Both the position numbers and the translations under genes were made by a program. From positions 186,001 through 250,000 of the forward strand of contig CAVQGZ010000001.1 of the NCBI GenBank assembly GCA_963712175.1: DNA of 64,000 nucleotides. Direction: 5' to 3'. The stretch is from CAVQGZ01 sp963712175. GTDB lineage: Bacteria; Actinomycetota; Actinomycetes; Jiangellales; Jiangellaceae. The notes below the pieces were generated by a model. That model had not been told where the DNA came from, ran no database searches, and saw only the letters and a list, made by a program, of their open reading frames with translations. Shown here piece after piece: positions 29,267 through 37,155 of this stretch; the first letter of the stretch is position 1, and each line of letters opens with the position of its first letter.

Positions 29267-29680
29267 TCAGCGCGCCCTTGGGGGTCCGACGTTGCGGGTC
29301 ACCCAGTCAACGATCTCCGCGGTCGTGGCGCCGGGGGTGAAGACCGCGGACACGCCCATGTGCTCCAGCGCGGGCCGGTCCTCGTCCGGGATGATCCCGC
29401 CACCGAAGACCACGATGTCGGAGGCGTCGTTCTGCGTCAGGAGCTCGGTGACCCGTCGGAACTGCGTGAGGTGGGCACCGGACAGCACCGAGAGGCCGAT
29501 CGCGTCGGCGTCCTCCTGCAGAGCGGTGGACACGATCTGCTCGGGGGTCTGGTGCAGTCCCGTGTAGATGACCTCCACACCCGCATCGCGTAACGCCCTC
29601 GCCACGATCTTCGCGCCGCGGTCGTGCCCGTCGAGGCCCGGCTTGGCGACCACCACGCGCAGGGGTACCCCCGGATCCAT
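29267..29680 (-). CDS. Stand-alone cobalamin (B12)-binding domain protein, mutase C-terminal type
   Basis: This 137-aa protein corresponds to the B12-binding C-terminal domain of methylmalonyl-CoA mutase. The Asp-X-His-X-X-Gly signature is in LDGHDRGAKIVARAL, followed by LSVLSGAH and the FGGGIIPDED loop. As a separate polypeptide it resembles the small subunit of split acyl-CoA mutases (isobutyryl/ethylmalonyl type) or a B12 carrier/sensor. No catalytic mutase subunit lies in the window. The ATG start sits 6 bases after a TAGCCT box, so it may be leaderless and separate from sucC. Confidence 0.85.
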   Translation of the reverse strand: MDPGVPLRVVVAKPGLDGHDRGAKIVARALRDAGVEVIYTGLHQTPEQIVSTALQEDADAIGLSVLSGAHLTQFRRVTELLTQNDASDIVVFGGGIIPDEDRPALEHMGVSAVFTPGATTAEIVDWVTRNVGPPRAR

Positions 29681-29686
29681 GTGGTC

Positions 29687-29692
29687 AGGCTA
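29687..29692 (-). promoter_or_regulatory. -10 box TAGCCT of the B12-binding protein gene
   Basis: TAGCCT on the minus strand is followed by six bases and the ATG at 29680, as in leaderless promoters. The -35 region is not convincing. Confidence 0.4.
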
Positions 29693-29813
29693 GTCCTGCC
29701 GGGTGTTTGGCCGCGGGGAGCGGTGGGAACGCTGGGCCAAGGAGATCACGGTCATATAACGACGACAGGAGGTCGCGCTGCTTGGCCAAACGGCCTTGGT
29801 TGTTGAAGGCGAT

Positions 29814-29842
29814 TTGGCTCGTCGATACCAAACCGTTATCTT
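29814..29842 (+). promoter_or_regulatory. Candidate promoter of the M23 peptidase gene
   Basis: TTGGCT (29814-29819) and TATCTT (29837-29842) are 17 bases apart, giving a leader of about 87 bases before ATG 29936. The wider gap 29693-29935 also holds an 8-bp inverted repeat GTTTGGCC/GGCCAAAC (29705-29712 and 29784-29791). It does not match the c-di-AMP riboswitch often found before such genes. Confidence 0.4.
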
Positions 29843-29935
29843 TGATTGCACCCGCAAGGTTCGCAGGACGTACGAAAAGGGCGAATCGCCCCGACGCTCC
29901 TCAATCCCCGACCCCTCAGTGAAGGAAGATCCCTC

Positions 29936-30685
29936 ATGGCAACCAGCAGGAGAGGCAAGCACCGCGCGACGCGGCAGCGACGTCTGCCCCTGCCCGTTGC
30001 GGCAGGATCGGCCACGGTGGCCGTTGCCCTCGTCGGTTCGTTGACGATGTCCACTGCAGGCGCCGCGGTCAGCACCGACGTGTCCAGCCTGGCGATGCAG
30101 GCACCCAGCCGCCCCACAGCGGGACCGGCAGCTGTGGCCGACGACACCGACCCCTTCGCCGGCATCACCAGCGCGACGGCCGCCCTCACGCAGGCCACCG
30201 AGCAGGCTTCCACCGAGACCCACGAGAAGCTCGCGGCCGAGGAGAAGCGCAAGCAGGCCGAGGAGCGCGCTGCGCGCGAGGCCGCCGAGCGCGAGCGACT
30301 CGCCTCGATGTACACCAAGCCCGTGGCGAACTACACCATCTCCAGCCACTTCGGCGGCTACCGGGGTCACGGCGGCTTGGACCTGGCCGGGCCCTCCGGG
30401 CAGCCGATCACTGCGGTCCACTCAGGGACCGTCGTCTTCACCGGATGGGACGGCTCCTACGGCAACAAGGTGGTCGTCCGTCACTCCGACGGAACCGAGA
30501 CGTGGTACGGACACCTGAGCAGCATCTCTGTGGGGCTCGGCCCGGTCATCACCGGCGCGCAGCTGGGGACCCTGGGCAGCACGGGCAACTCCACGGGGCC
30601 ACACCTGCACCTCGAGGTCCGAACCGCGGACGGCGGGCGCATCAACCCCTACAGCTGGCTGCAGGACAAGGGGATCACGCTCTAG
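29936..30685 (+). CDS. Secreted M23-family cell-wall endopeptidase (LytM-like)
   Basis: This 249-aa protein starts with a basic stretch (MATSRRGKHRATRQRR) and a hydrophobic signal/anchor segment, then a Glu/Ala/Arg-rich coiled coil (EEKRKQAEERAAREAAERE). The LytM zinc-peptidase domain follows: HFGGYRGHGGLDLAGPSG (first metal His and Asp), YGHLSSISV and the HLHLEVR metal motif. It probably cuts peptidoglycan cross-bridges or activates such enzymes outside the membrane. ATG 29936 has a GAAGGAAG site; the frame open from 29846 has no such site. It is a single-gene unit ending at a double hairpin. Confidence 0.92.
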   Translation: MATSRRGKHRATRQRRLPLPVAAGSATVAVALVGSLTMSTAGAAVSTDVSSLAMQAPSRPTAGPAAVADDTDPFAGITSATAALTQATEQASTETHEKLAAEEKRKQAEERAAREAAERERLASMYTKPVANYTISSHFGGYRGHGGLDLAGPSGQPITAVHSGTVVFTGWDGSYGNKVVVRHSDGTETWYGHLSSISVGLGPVITGAQLGTLGSTGNSTGPHLHLEVRTADGGRINPYSWLQDKGITL

Positions 30686-30698
30686 CGCAGCCCTCGGG

Positions 30699-30738
30699 AC
30701 CCACGCTCACGCTCGTGGGTGGAGCCGGCGTGGCTCTC
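30699..30738. terminator. Terminator hairpins between M23 peptidase and pcrA
   Basis: A 7-bp stem ACCCACG/CGTGGGT (30699-30705 and 30714-30720) is followed directly by a second smaller stem (GAGCC/GGCTC). It lies between two convergent genes. There is no long T tract. Confidence 0.55.
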
Positions 30739-30752
30739 CGACGACCACGACG

Positions 30753-33029
30753 TCAGAGCTTCTCCAGCGGCGCGTAGCGCACCAGCAGAGTCTTCACGCC
30801 CGACGACCCGAAGTCGACCGTCACCTGCTGGTCTCCCCCGCCACCGCGCGTGCTCACGACCGTGCCGACCCCGAACGCGTCGTGGGTGACCTTGTCTCCG
30901 GCGTTCAGGTTGGGCACCTGCCGGGATCCGGTCGAGGCACGCGCCGACGACCTGCCGCCCGAGGTCGACCCCCACGAGGTCTGCGACCGCGCGGCCTCCT
31001 CGCCCGTGCGCTCCCAGGTCACCAGCTCGGCCGGGATCTCGTCCAGGAACTGCGAGGGTGGGTTGTACTGCGGGGCTCCCCAGGCCGTGCGCACCGCGGC
31101 CCGGGTCAGGTAGAGCCGCTCCCGGGCACGGGTGATGCCGACATAGGCGAGGCGCCGCTCCTCCTGCTGCTCCTTGGGGTCGTCGAGCGAGCGCTGGTGC
31201 GGGAACACCCCGTTCTCCATCCCGGTGAGCATGACGACAGGGAACTCCAGCCCCTTGGCGGTGTGCAGCGTCATCAACGTGACCACCCCGCCCCCGTCGA
31301 CGGCGTCAGGGATCTCGTCGGCGTCGGCGACCAGGGACACCTGCTCCAAGAAGTCCGTCAACGTCCCGTCGGGCCGGGTCTCCTCGAACTCCGTCGCCAC
31401 CGCGACCAGCTCGCGCAGGTTCTCCGCCCGGGTGGCGTCCTGCGGGTCGTTGGAGTCCGCAAGCTCGCTCAGATAGCCGGTGCGCTCGAGGACGTCCGAG
31501 AGCAGCGCAGACGGACCCGTCCCCGCCTCGGCAGACGACACCCAGCCGTCGAACATCGACGTGAACGTCTCGACGGCGTTGACCGAGCGGGTGGCCATGG
31601 CGGGGACGTCGCCGACGTGCCGCATCGCCTCGACAAAGCTGGTCCGCTCCCGCTGGGCGTAGGCGTCGAGCTGGGCCTCCGCTCGCTCGCCGATGCCACG
31701 ACGAGGGGTGTTCAGGATGCGCCGCAACGACACCGCATCGTCCGGGTTGCCGATCGCCCGCAGGTAGGCGAGGCCGTCGCGAACCTCCCGACGCTCGTAG
31801 AACCTCACCCCGCCGACCACCTTGTACGGCAGGCCGGTTCGGATGAACACCTCCTCGAACACCCGCGACTGCGCGTTCGTCCGGTAGAAGACCGCAACGT
31901 CGCACGGGCGAGCCAGGCCCTCGTCGGAGAGCCGGTCGATCTCGTCGGCGACGAACTGGGCCTCGGCGTGCTCGTCGTCGGCGACGTAGCCGACGATGCG
32001 CTCCCCCTCGCCGGAGTCGGTCCACAGCCGCTTGTCGGGGCGCTTGGGGTTCTTGGCGATGACGGAGTTGGCCGCCGTCAGGATCGTCTGGGTGGACCGG
32101 TAGTTCTGCTCCAGCAGGACGGTGCGCGCGTCCGGGAAGTCGCGCTCGAACTGAAGGATGTTGCGGATCGTTGCCCCGCGGAACGCGTAGATGGACTGGT
32201 CGGCGTCCCCGACGACGCACAGCTCACCGGTCTGCCCGACCAGCTCGCGCACGAGCACGTACTGCGCGTGGTTCGTGTCCTGGTACTCGTCGACCAGCAC
32301 GTGCTCGAACCGTCGTCGGTAGTGCTCGGCCACGTCCGGGAAGGCCTGCAGCAGGTGGACGGTGGTCATGATCAGGTCGTCGAAGTCCAGGGCCCCCGCC
32401 TGGGTCAGCCGGGCCTGGTAGCGCGAGTAGGCCTCGGCCAGCATCCGCTCGGCGTCGTTGCCGGCGCGGGCCGCGAACGTCTCGAAGTCGACCAGCTCGT
32501 TCTTGAGGTTGCTCACCTGCGCGGAGAACGCTCGTGGCGGGTACCGCTTGGGGTCGAGGTCGAGCTCACGCACGACCATCGTCATCAGCCGTTGGCTGTC
32601 GGCAGCGTCGTAGATGGAGAACGAGGACTTCATGCCGAAGCGCGTGATCTCGCGTCGCAGGATGCGCACGCAGGCCGAGTGGAACGTGCTCACCCACATG
32701 TGCCGCCCACGCGGACCCACCAGGTCGGAGACGCGCTCGCGCATCTCCGCCGCCGCCTTGTTGGTGAACGTGATCGCCAGGACCGAGCCCGGATGGACGT
32801 CGCGAGCCGCCAGCAGGTAGGCGACGCGCCGAGTCAGCACGCGTGTCTTGCCGGAGCCGGCCCCGGCAACCACCAGCAGCGGGCTCCCCTCGTGCAGGAC
32901 CGCCTCGCGCTGGGGGGGGTTCAGGCCGTCCAGCAGGTCCTCAAGATCCGCGTGCTGCGACGCCGTGCCGGGCGAGGAAGACCTACCGGTGGCGAGCGCG
33001 GACGCGGCATCGCTGGCAAGGGAGCTCAT
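30753..33029 (-). CDS. pcrA: ATP-dependent DNA helicase PcrA/UvrD
   Basis: This 758-aa superfamily 1A 3'-5' helicase acts in nucleotide excision repair and replication-fork maintenance. Motifs appear in order: I GAGSGKTRVL, II DEYQDTNHAQ, III VGDADQSIYAFRGA, IV/V with MTLHTAKGLEFPVV, and VI AYVGITRARERLYLTRA. The C-terminal ~60 residues (GDKVTHDAFGVGTVVS onward) form the Tudor-like domain that contacts RNA polymerase. The N-terminal extension of about 35 residues is Ser/Ala-rich. The start follows a TAGGCT -10 box (33039-33044) by nine bases. Confidence 0.96.
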   Translation of the reverse strand: MSSLASDAASALATGRSSSPGTASQHADLEDLLDGLNPPQREAVLHEGSPLLVVAGAGSGKTRVLTRRVAYLLAARDVHPGSVLAITFTNKAAAEMRERVSDLVGPRGRHMWVSTFHSACVRILRREITRFGMKSSFSIYDAADSQRLMTMVVRELDLDPKRYPPRAFSAQVSNLKNELVDFETFAARAGNDAERMLAEAYSRYQARLTQAGALDFDDLIMTTVHLLQAFPDVAEHYRRRFEHVLVDEYQDTNHAQYVLVRELVGQTGELCVVGDADQSIYAFRGATIRNILQFERDFPDARTVLLEQNYRSTQTILTAANSVIAKNPKRPDKRLWTDSGEGERIVGYVADDEHAEAQFVADEIDRLSDEGLARPCDVAVFYRTNAQSRVFEEVFIRTGLPYKVVGGVRFYERREVRDGLAYLRAIGNPDDAVSLRRILNTPRRGIGERAEAQLDAYAQRERTSFVEAMRHVGDVPAMATRSVNAVETFTSMFDGWVSSAEAGTGPSALLSDVLERTGYLSELADSNDPQDATRAENLRELVAVATEFEETRPDGTLTDFLEQVSLVADADEIPDAVDGGGVVTLMTLHTAKGLEFPVVMLTGMENGVFPHQRSLDDPKEQQEERRLAYVGITRARERLYLTRAAVRTAWGAPQYNPPSQFLDEIPAELVTWERTGEEAARSQTSWGSTSGGRSSARASTGSRQVPNLNAGDKVTHDAFGVGTVVSTRGGGGDQQVTVDFGSSGVKTLLVRYAPLEKL

Positions 33030-33038
33030 GACGTGATC

Positions 33039-33044
33039 AGCCTA
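33039..33044 (-). promoter_or_regulatory. -10 box TAGGCT of pcrA
   Basis: TAGGCT lies nine bases upstream of the pcrA ATG, implying an mRNA leader of only a few bases. The 121-bp gap (33030-33150) also serves the divergent PIG-L gene. Confidence 0.45.
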
Positions 33045-33150
33045 CGTCGCACCCCCGACAGGCCTCGAGCTCGGCGGGTCGTGCGCGAGGGACTCGGTGG
33101 ACCCCGCACCGGTACCGTGGCCCGCGCCTGCCTGAGACCCTGGAGGAACT

Positions 33151-33885
33151 GTGACGACGGCCGACGACGCAGCACGCCACACCGACGTCGAGCGAGTGCT
33201 CGCCATCACCGCGCACCCGGACGACATCGACTTCGGCTCGGCCGGCACCGTCGCGACGCTCACCGACGCCGGCGTACAGGTGACCTACTGCGTGTGCACC
33301 GACGGCCAGGCCGGGGGCTTCGACCCCGACGTCCCGCGTGAGCGCATGCCACAGATCCGTCGCGACGAGCAGCGGGCCGCCGCCGAGCTCGTCGGGGTGA
33401 GCGACGTGCGCTTTCTCGGCCACATCGACGGAGAGCTGGAGGCCACGCGCGACCTTGTCCGCGAGCTCGTCGCCGTGATCCGCGACGTGCGCCCGCAGCG
33501 GGTGATGCTGCCCAACCCCGACCGTTGGTGGGACCGGATCGGCGCCAGCCACCCCGACCACATGGCCGCCGGCGAGGCGGCGATCCGGGCCATCTACCCG
33601 TTCGCGCGCAACCCGTTCGCCTTCCCGGAGCTGCTGGCGGACGGCCTCGAGCCGTGGACCGTTCAGGAGGTGTGGGTCATGGCCGTGCCCGACCCGAACA
33701 CCTACGTCGACGTCACCGACCAGTTCGAGCGCAAGATCGCCGCCATCATGGCGCACGACTCCCAGCACCCCGAGCCGGAGAACGTCCGCGGCTGGATCTC
33801 CGGATGGTTGGGCTCCAACGCCGAGCAGGCAGGGTTCGGTGAGGGACGCCTGGCTGAGGTGTTCCGTGCCCACCGAACCGGGTAG
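33151..33885 (+). CDS. PIG-L (LmbE-like) family zinc deacetylase
   Basis: This 244-aa metal-dependent de-N-acetylase has the zinc motif AHPDDIDFGSAG near the N-terminus and the third metal ligand in HPDHMAAGE. The family includes mycothiol enzymes MshB and Mca and antibiotic-biosynthesis deacetylases; the sequence does not let me choose among them, though mycothiol-conjugate or xenobiotic metabolism would fit an actinobacterium. The GTG start follows a GGAGGAA site. The MATE gene start lies inside its last 20 bases. Confidence 0.88.
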   Translation: MTTADDAARHTDVERVLAITAHPDDIDFGSAGTVATLTDAGVQVTYCVCTDGQAGGFDPDVPRERMPQIRRDEQRAAAELVGVSDVRFLGHIDGELEATRDLVRELVAVIRDVRPQRVMLPNPDRWWDRIGASHPDHMAAGEAAIRAIYPFARNPFAFPELLADGLEPWTVQEVWVMAVPDPNTYVDVTDQFERKIAAIMAHDSQHPEPENVRGWISGWLGSNAEQAGFGEGRLAEVFRAHRTG

Positions 33886-35212
33886 GCCGCCCGGGCGGTC
33901 CATCGACCGAGAGGTCGTCCGGCTGGCCGGCCCCGCTCTGGGAGCGCTGCTGGCACCGCCGCTGTTCCTGCTCGCCGACGCCGCCATCGTCGGACGCCTC
34001 GGCACTGCCCCGTTGGCGGGGCTCGGGCTGGCCGGCGCCGTCATCACGACCGTCACCGCGCTGTCGATCTTCCTGGCCTACGGGACCACCGGCTCGGTGG
34101 CGCGACTGCTGGGCTCCGGGGACTTGCCGGGGGCCATCCGGCACGGTGTCAGCGCGATGTGGCTGGGGCTGTCCATCGGCGCGCTGACGGCCGCGCTCGG
34201 ATCGGTGGTCACCTCGCCTGTGGTGGCTGCGTTCGCGGCCCCGTCGGACGCCACGGAGCAGGCGGAGACCTACCTGCGGATTGCCTGGTGGGGGCTTCCA
34301 GCACTGCTGGTGTCGCTGGCCGGGACGGGCGTGCTCCGTGGTCTGCAGGACACCCGAACGCCTCTCGTGGTCGCCGCCACCGGGTCCGCCGGCAACGTGG
34401 CCCTCAACCTGCTGCTCGTGCTGGGTCTGGACATGGGCATCGCCGGCGCGGCGCTGGGGACCGTCATCGCCGAGGTCGCCATGGCAGCGGCTCTGGTGCG
34501 GGTGGTTGCCCGTGGTGCCCGGCAGTACGGGCTGGCGCTGCGACCCCACCGTGACGACGTGTCCTCGTCGTGGCGGACGGGGTGGCCGCTGCTGGTGAGG
34601 ACGGCAGCGATGCGGGTGGCGCTCCTGGCTGCCACCGCGGCAGCAGCCCGGCTCGGCACGACAGGGCTGGCAGCCTTCAACGTTGCCTACGTCGTGTGGG
34701 GCTTGCTGGCCCTGGCGCTCGACGCCCTCGCCATCGCCGCGCAGGCCATGGTCGGGCGCTACCTCGGTGCCGGGGACCCCGGCCCAGTGCGCGCGCTCAC
34801 GACGAGGCTGGTGCGCTGGGGTGTGCTCGCGGGACTGGTGCTGGGGCTCATGACCGCCGCCCTGTCGGTCCCGCTGGCGCCCCTGTTCACCTCCGACGCC
34901 GACGTCCGCGCTCTGCTGGTGACTGCTCTGCTGGTCGTCGCGGTGCTTCAGCCTCTCGCAGGCTGGGTCTTCGTCCTCGACGGCATCCTCATCGGTGCCG
35001 GTGACGGCCGCTACCTGGCACTGGCCGCCGTCGTCGCGACCGTTGCCTTCCTACCGATGATCGTGCTGGCCGCGCGGCTGTCGGCGCCGGACAGCGCAGC
35101 CGGCATGGTCGCCCTGTGGGTCGCGGTGGGCGGGTGGATGCTCGCTCGGCTTGCCACGCTCGCGCCTCGAGCGCGCTCTCAGCGATGGCTGGTGACCGGG
35201 GCGGCAGCCTGA
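33866..35212 (+). CDS. MATE/DinF-family multidrug efflux transporter
   Basis: This 448-aa protein has about 12 membrane segments in two homologous halves. The N-half starts REVVRLAGPALGALLAPPLFLLAD, and the VGRLGTAPLAGLGLAGA segment resembles DinF-type MATE carriers, which export cationic compounds in exchange for Na+ or H+. GTG 33866 has a GAGG site 7 bases upstream and lies within the end of the PIG-L gene, so the two are translationally linked. Substrate unknown. Confidence 0.9.
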   Translation: MPTEPGRPPGRSIDREVVRLAGPALGALLAPPLFLLADAAIVGRLGTAPLAGLGLAGAVITTVTALSIFLAYGTTGSVARLLGSGDLPGAIRHGVSAMWLGLSIGALTAALGSVVTSPVVAAFAAPSDATEQAETYLRIAWWGLPALLVSLAGTGVLRGLQDTRTPLVVAATGSAGNVALNLLLVLGLDMGIAGAALGTVIAEVAMAAALVRVVARGARQYGLALRPHRDDVSSSWRTGWPLLVRTAAMRVALLAATAAAARLGTTGLAAFNVAYVVWGLLALALDALAIAAQAMVGRYLGAGDPGPVRALTTRLVRWGVLAGLVLGLMTAALSVPLAPLFTSDADVRALLVTALLVVAVLQPLAGWVFVLDGILIGAGDGRYLALAAVVATVAFLPMIVLAARLSAPDSAAGMVALWVAVGGWMLARLATLAPRARSQRWLVTGAAA

Positions 35213-35215
35213 GCG

Positions 35216-35569
35216 CTACCAGAGAACGGCGACCGCGACGTTGGCCACAGCCAAGCCGCCGATGATGAAGTACAGCCCGTCCGGGATGCCCTCCTTACGG
35301 CGATTCACCCACACCAGCAGCAGCACGATCGCGGTGACCACGAGCTTCGTCGTGATCTTGGCGTAGTCGTACTCGCGGTCGAGCACCCCCTCCCCGAGGC
35401 CGACGATCACCAGCCCGGTGGCCATCTGGGTCAGCGCTCCGTGCAGCATCGCGGGGTTGATGATCCGTTCCCCCCGCGCTCGCAGCTGGACGAGCCAACC
35501 CCCGATGAGGCTTGCGAGGCCGAGGAAGTGCAGCACCACGACGAGGTCATAGACGAGCTCCACGGTCAC
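35216..35569 (-). CDS. Four-helix integral membrane protein of unknown function
   Basis: This 117-aa protein has four predicted membrane segments, with a His in the first (VVVLHFLGLASLIGGW), a RARGERIINPAMLHGAL loop, and a short RRKEG loop. This resembles small actinobacterial membrane proteins near glycerophosphodiester phosphodiesterase genes; I cannot name a characterised family. Its start overlaps the stop of the GDPD gene by 4 bases, so they are coexpressed. It is convergent with the MATE gene, separated by 3 bases. Confidence 0.75.
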   Translation of the reverse strand: MTVELVYDLVVVLHFLGLASLIGGWLVQLRARGERIINPAMLHGALTQMATGLVIVGLGEGVLDREYDYAKITTKLVVTAIVLLLVWVNRRKEGIPDGLYFIIGGLAVANVAVAVLW

Positions 35570-36528
35570 GACCCTACTGACCCGAGTCGGCGCATCAGGT
35601 CAGGATGGTCGCCGATCAGCCCGGCGACTCCGAGTTCCAGCGCCTCCAGGATCTGCTGCCCCATGTCTCCGCACGCTGCCGGGCTCGACCCTCGCCGCAG
35701 GCCGACGGGCAGGAACTCGTTCTCGGCGCGGAAGGTCCACGCCCACACCCCGAGGTTGCGTCGGTGGGCGTCACGCACGAGGCGTTCACCCGCGTCGGCT
35801 CCGGCCGTGGCGAGAACCAGGTCGAGCGCCACCCCGACCACGTCGCAGCGCGCGGCGACGGCGTCCCACTCCGTCGAGCTCGTCGCAGCCTCGTCCTGGA
35901 CCAGCTGGACGAGCCCCGTCCGGGGCACCTCACCCCCAGCGGCGGCACGCAGCCGTTCCAGTGGCTCGGGCTCGAATGCCATGACCCACACGGGCACTCC
36001 CGGTCTGGGGAGCCTCGCTGCCGCCAGGTCGGCGCGCACCATCGCGACGATGTCGAGACCGTGGCGCAACCGGGCAGCCTGGACGTCCTTCAGCTCGATC
36101 GCGAGACCGACGCCTCGCCCACGGCTACGGGCCTGCGCATCGGCGAGCTCGAGAACCTCCGCCAGCGTCATCACCGGCCACCGCCCGTCAAGGGCGGCAC
36201 TCCCGGGACGGACAAAGGGCCACCGCTCACGAGCCCGCAGGGTGCGCACCTGGCGCCATGTCATGGAGTCGACCCACCAGTCGCTGAGGCGGCCGTGGAG
36301 TCCCTGACGCTCGCGTCGCAGGTCTGCCAGCTCGGGGTGGGCCGCGACATCGGTCGTTCGCGACAGGGCCCAGTCGTGGCGTGCCACGAGCACCCCGTCC
36401 GCTGTCGAGACGATGTCCACCTCGAGGACGTCGGCACCCTGGTCCAGCGCGGCCACGAAGGCCCCGCGGGTGTGCTCGGGGCACGCGGCGCTCGCGCCGC
36501 GGTGGGCAATCACGCGGGTCGGAGCCAC
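35566..36528 (-). CDS. Glycerophosphodiester phosphodiesterase
   Basis: This 320-aa TIM-barrel phosphodiesterase cleaves glycerophosphodiesters to glycerol-3-phosphate and an alcohol. The catalytic and metal residues appear in VIAHRGASAACPEHT, EVDIVSTADGVLVARHD and AIELKDVQ, the standard GDPD pattern. There is no signal peptide, so it is cytoplasmic. The open frame extends to 36642; GTG 36528 has a GAGGGGAA site and places the family His-Arg-Gly near the N-terminus. Coupled to the downstream small membrane protein. Confidence 0.9.
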   Translation of the reverse strand: MAPTRVIAHRGASAACPEHTRGAFVAALDQGADVLEVDIVSTADGVLVARHDWALSRTTDVAAHPELADLRRERQGLHGRLSDWWVDSMTWRQVRTLRARERWPFVRPGSAALDGRWPVMTLAEVLELADAQARSRGRGVGLAIELKDVQAARLRHGLDIVAMVRADLAAARLPRPGVPVWVMAFEPEPLERLRAAAGGEVPRTGLVQLVQDEAATSSTEWDAVAARCDVVGVALDLVLATAGADAGERLVRDAHRRNLGVWAWTFRAENEFLPVGLRRGSSPAACGDMGQQILEALELGVAGLIGDHPDLMRRLGSVGS

Positions 36529-36605
36529 GACTCGATGGTTCCCCTCTGGTGTTCTGCTCGTACCTGCCCCATCATCGAACCAGGACCTCGGCGCCAGGGG
36601 GTGTG

Positions 36606-37151
36606 ATGTCTGAGCAACCCGGTACCAGCATCGCCGGCACACGTCCCCTGGACTGGGTGAGCTCCCGGCCGGACGTGGCCTCCAGGCTGCGGCGCGAGCC
36701 CCCTGACCGAGTGCTGGTGCTCGGCTGCCGGGACGGGGCCGACGCGCTCGACCTCGCCCAGGCGTTCCCCAACCTCACGGTCTACGGCATCGACTCCGAC
36801 GCCGCCGCGGTTGGCCAGGCTCAGGAGTCGGGCCGGCTCAGCCCCGCCCGCGACCGCGTCATGTTCCTGCATGACGACGAGATCGATCCGCGCTTGTCCT
36901 TGACCTTCGACGTCGTCGTCGCCGTGGGGGTGCTGACCGACCGCGCGCGCAGGCGCGAGAGCCGCGCCGCGGACATCGGCGTCAACCAGATGCTCTGGCT
37001 CATTGCACGGCTGCTGAACCCGAACGGGCTTGCTCTGCTGGACTCGCCCGTCCCACTCGATCCGGGCACCGCCGGCGAGGCCGGGTTCGCCTCCGTCGAC
37101 GGCGTCGGCGACTCCGTGCACGGCTGCCACGCCTACCTGCTGCGACGCTGA
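36606..37151 (+). CDS. Class I SAM-dependent methyltransferase-like protein
   Basis: This 181-aa protein has a motif I-like segment VLVLGCRDGADALDLA, an acidic strand-2 end in TVYGIDSDAAAVGQA, and a strand-4 segment FDVVVAVGVLTD. It is a compact Rossmann-like methyltransferase; no substrate is suggested by the sequence. The ATG start at 36606 is well placed (MSEQPGTSIAG). It is divergent from the GDPD gene and convergent with guaA. Assignment to the superfamily is fair; activity is unproven because motif I lacks the usual Gly-X-Gly-X-Gly. Confidence 0.7.
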   Translation: MSEQPGTSIAGTRPLDWVSSRPDVASRLRREPPDRVLVLGCRDGADALDLAQAFPNLTVYGIDSDAAAVGQAQESGRLSPARDRVMFLHDDEIDPRLSLTFDVVVAVGVLTDRARRRESRAADIGVNQMLWLIARLLNPNGLALLDSPVPLDPGTAGEAGFASVDGVGDSVHGCHAYLLRR

Positions 37152-37155
37152 CCCG

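Noticed and set aside
29693..29935. c-di-AMP (ydaO-type) riboswitch before the M23 peptidase gene
   Set aside because: Such riboswitches are common before wall-lytic genes in actinobacteria, but I find none of the conserved core segments here.
30882..33341. Plus-strand 819-aa open frame opposite pcrA
   Set aside because: pcrA contains all SF1 helicase motifs on the minus strand; the antisense frame is low-complexity in character.
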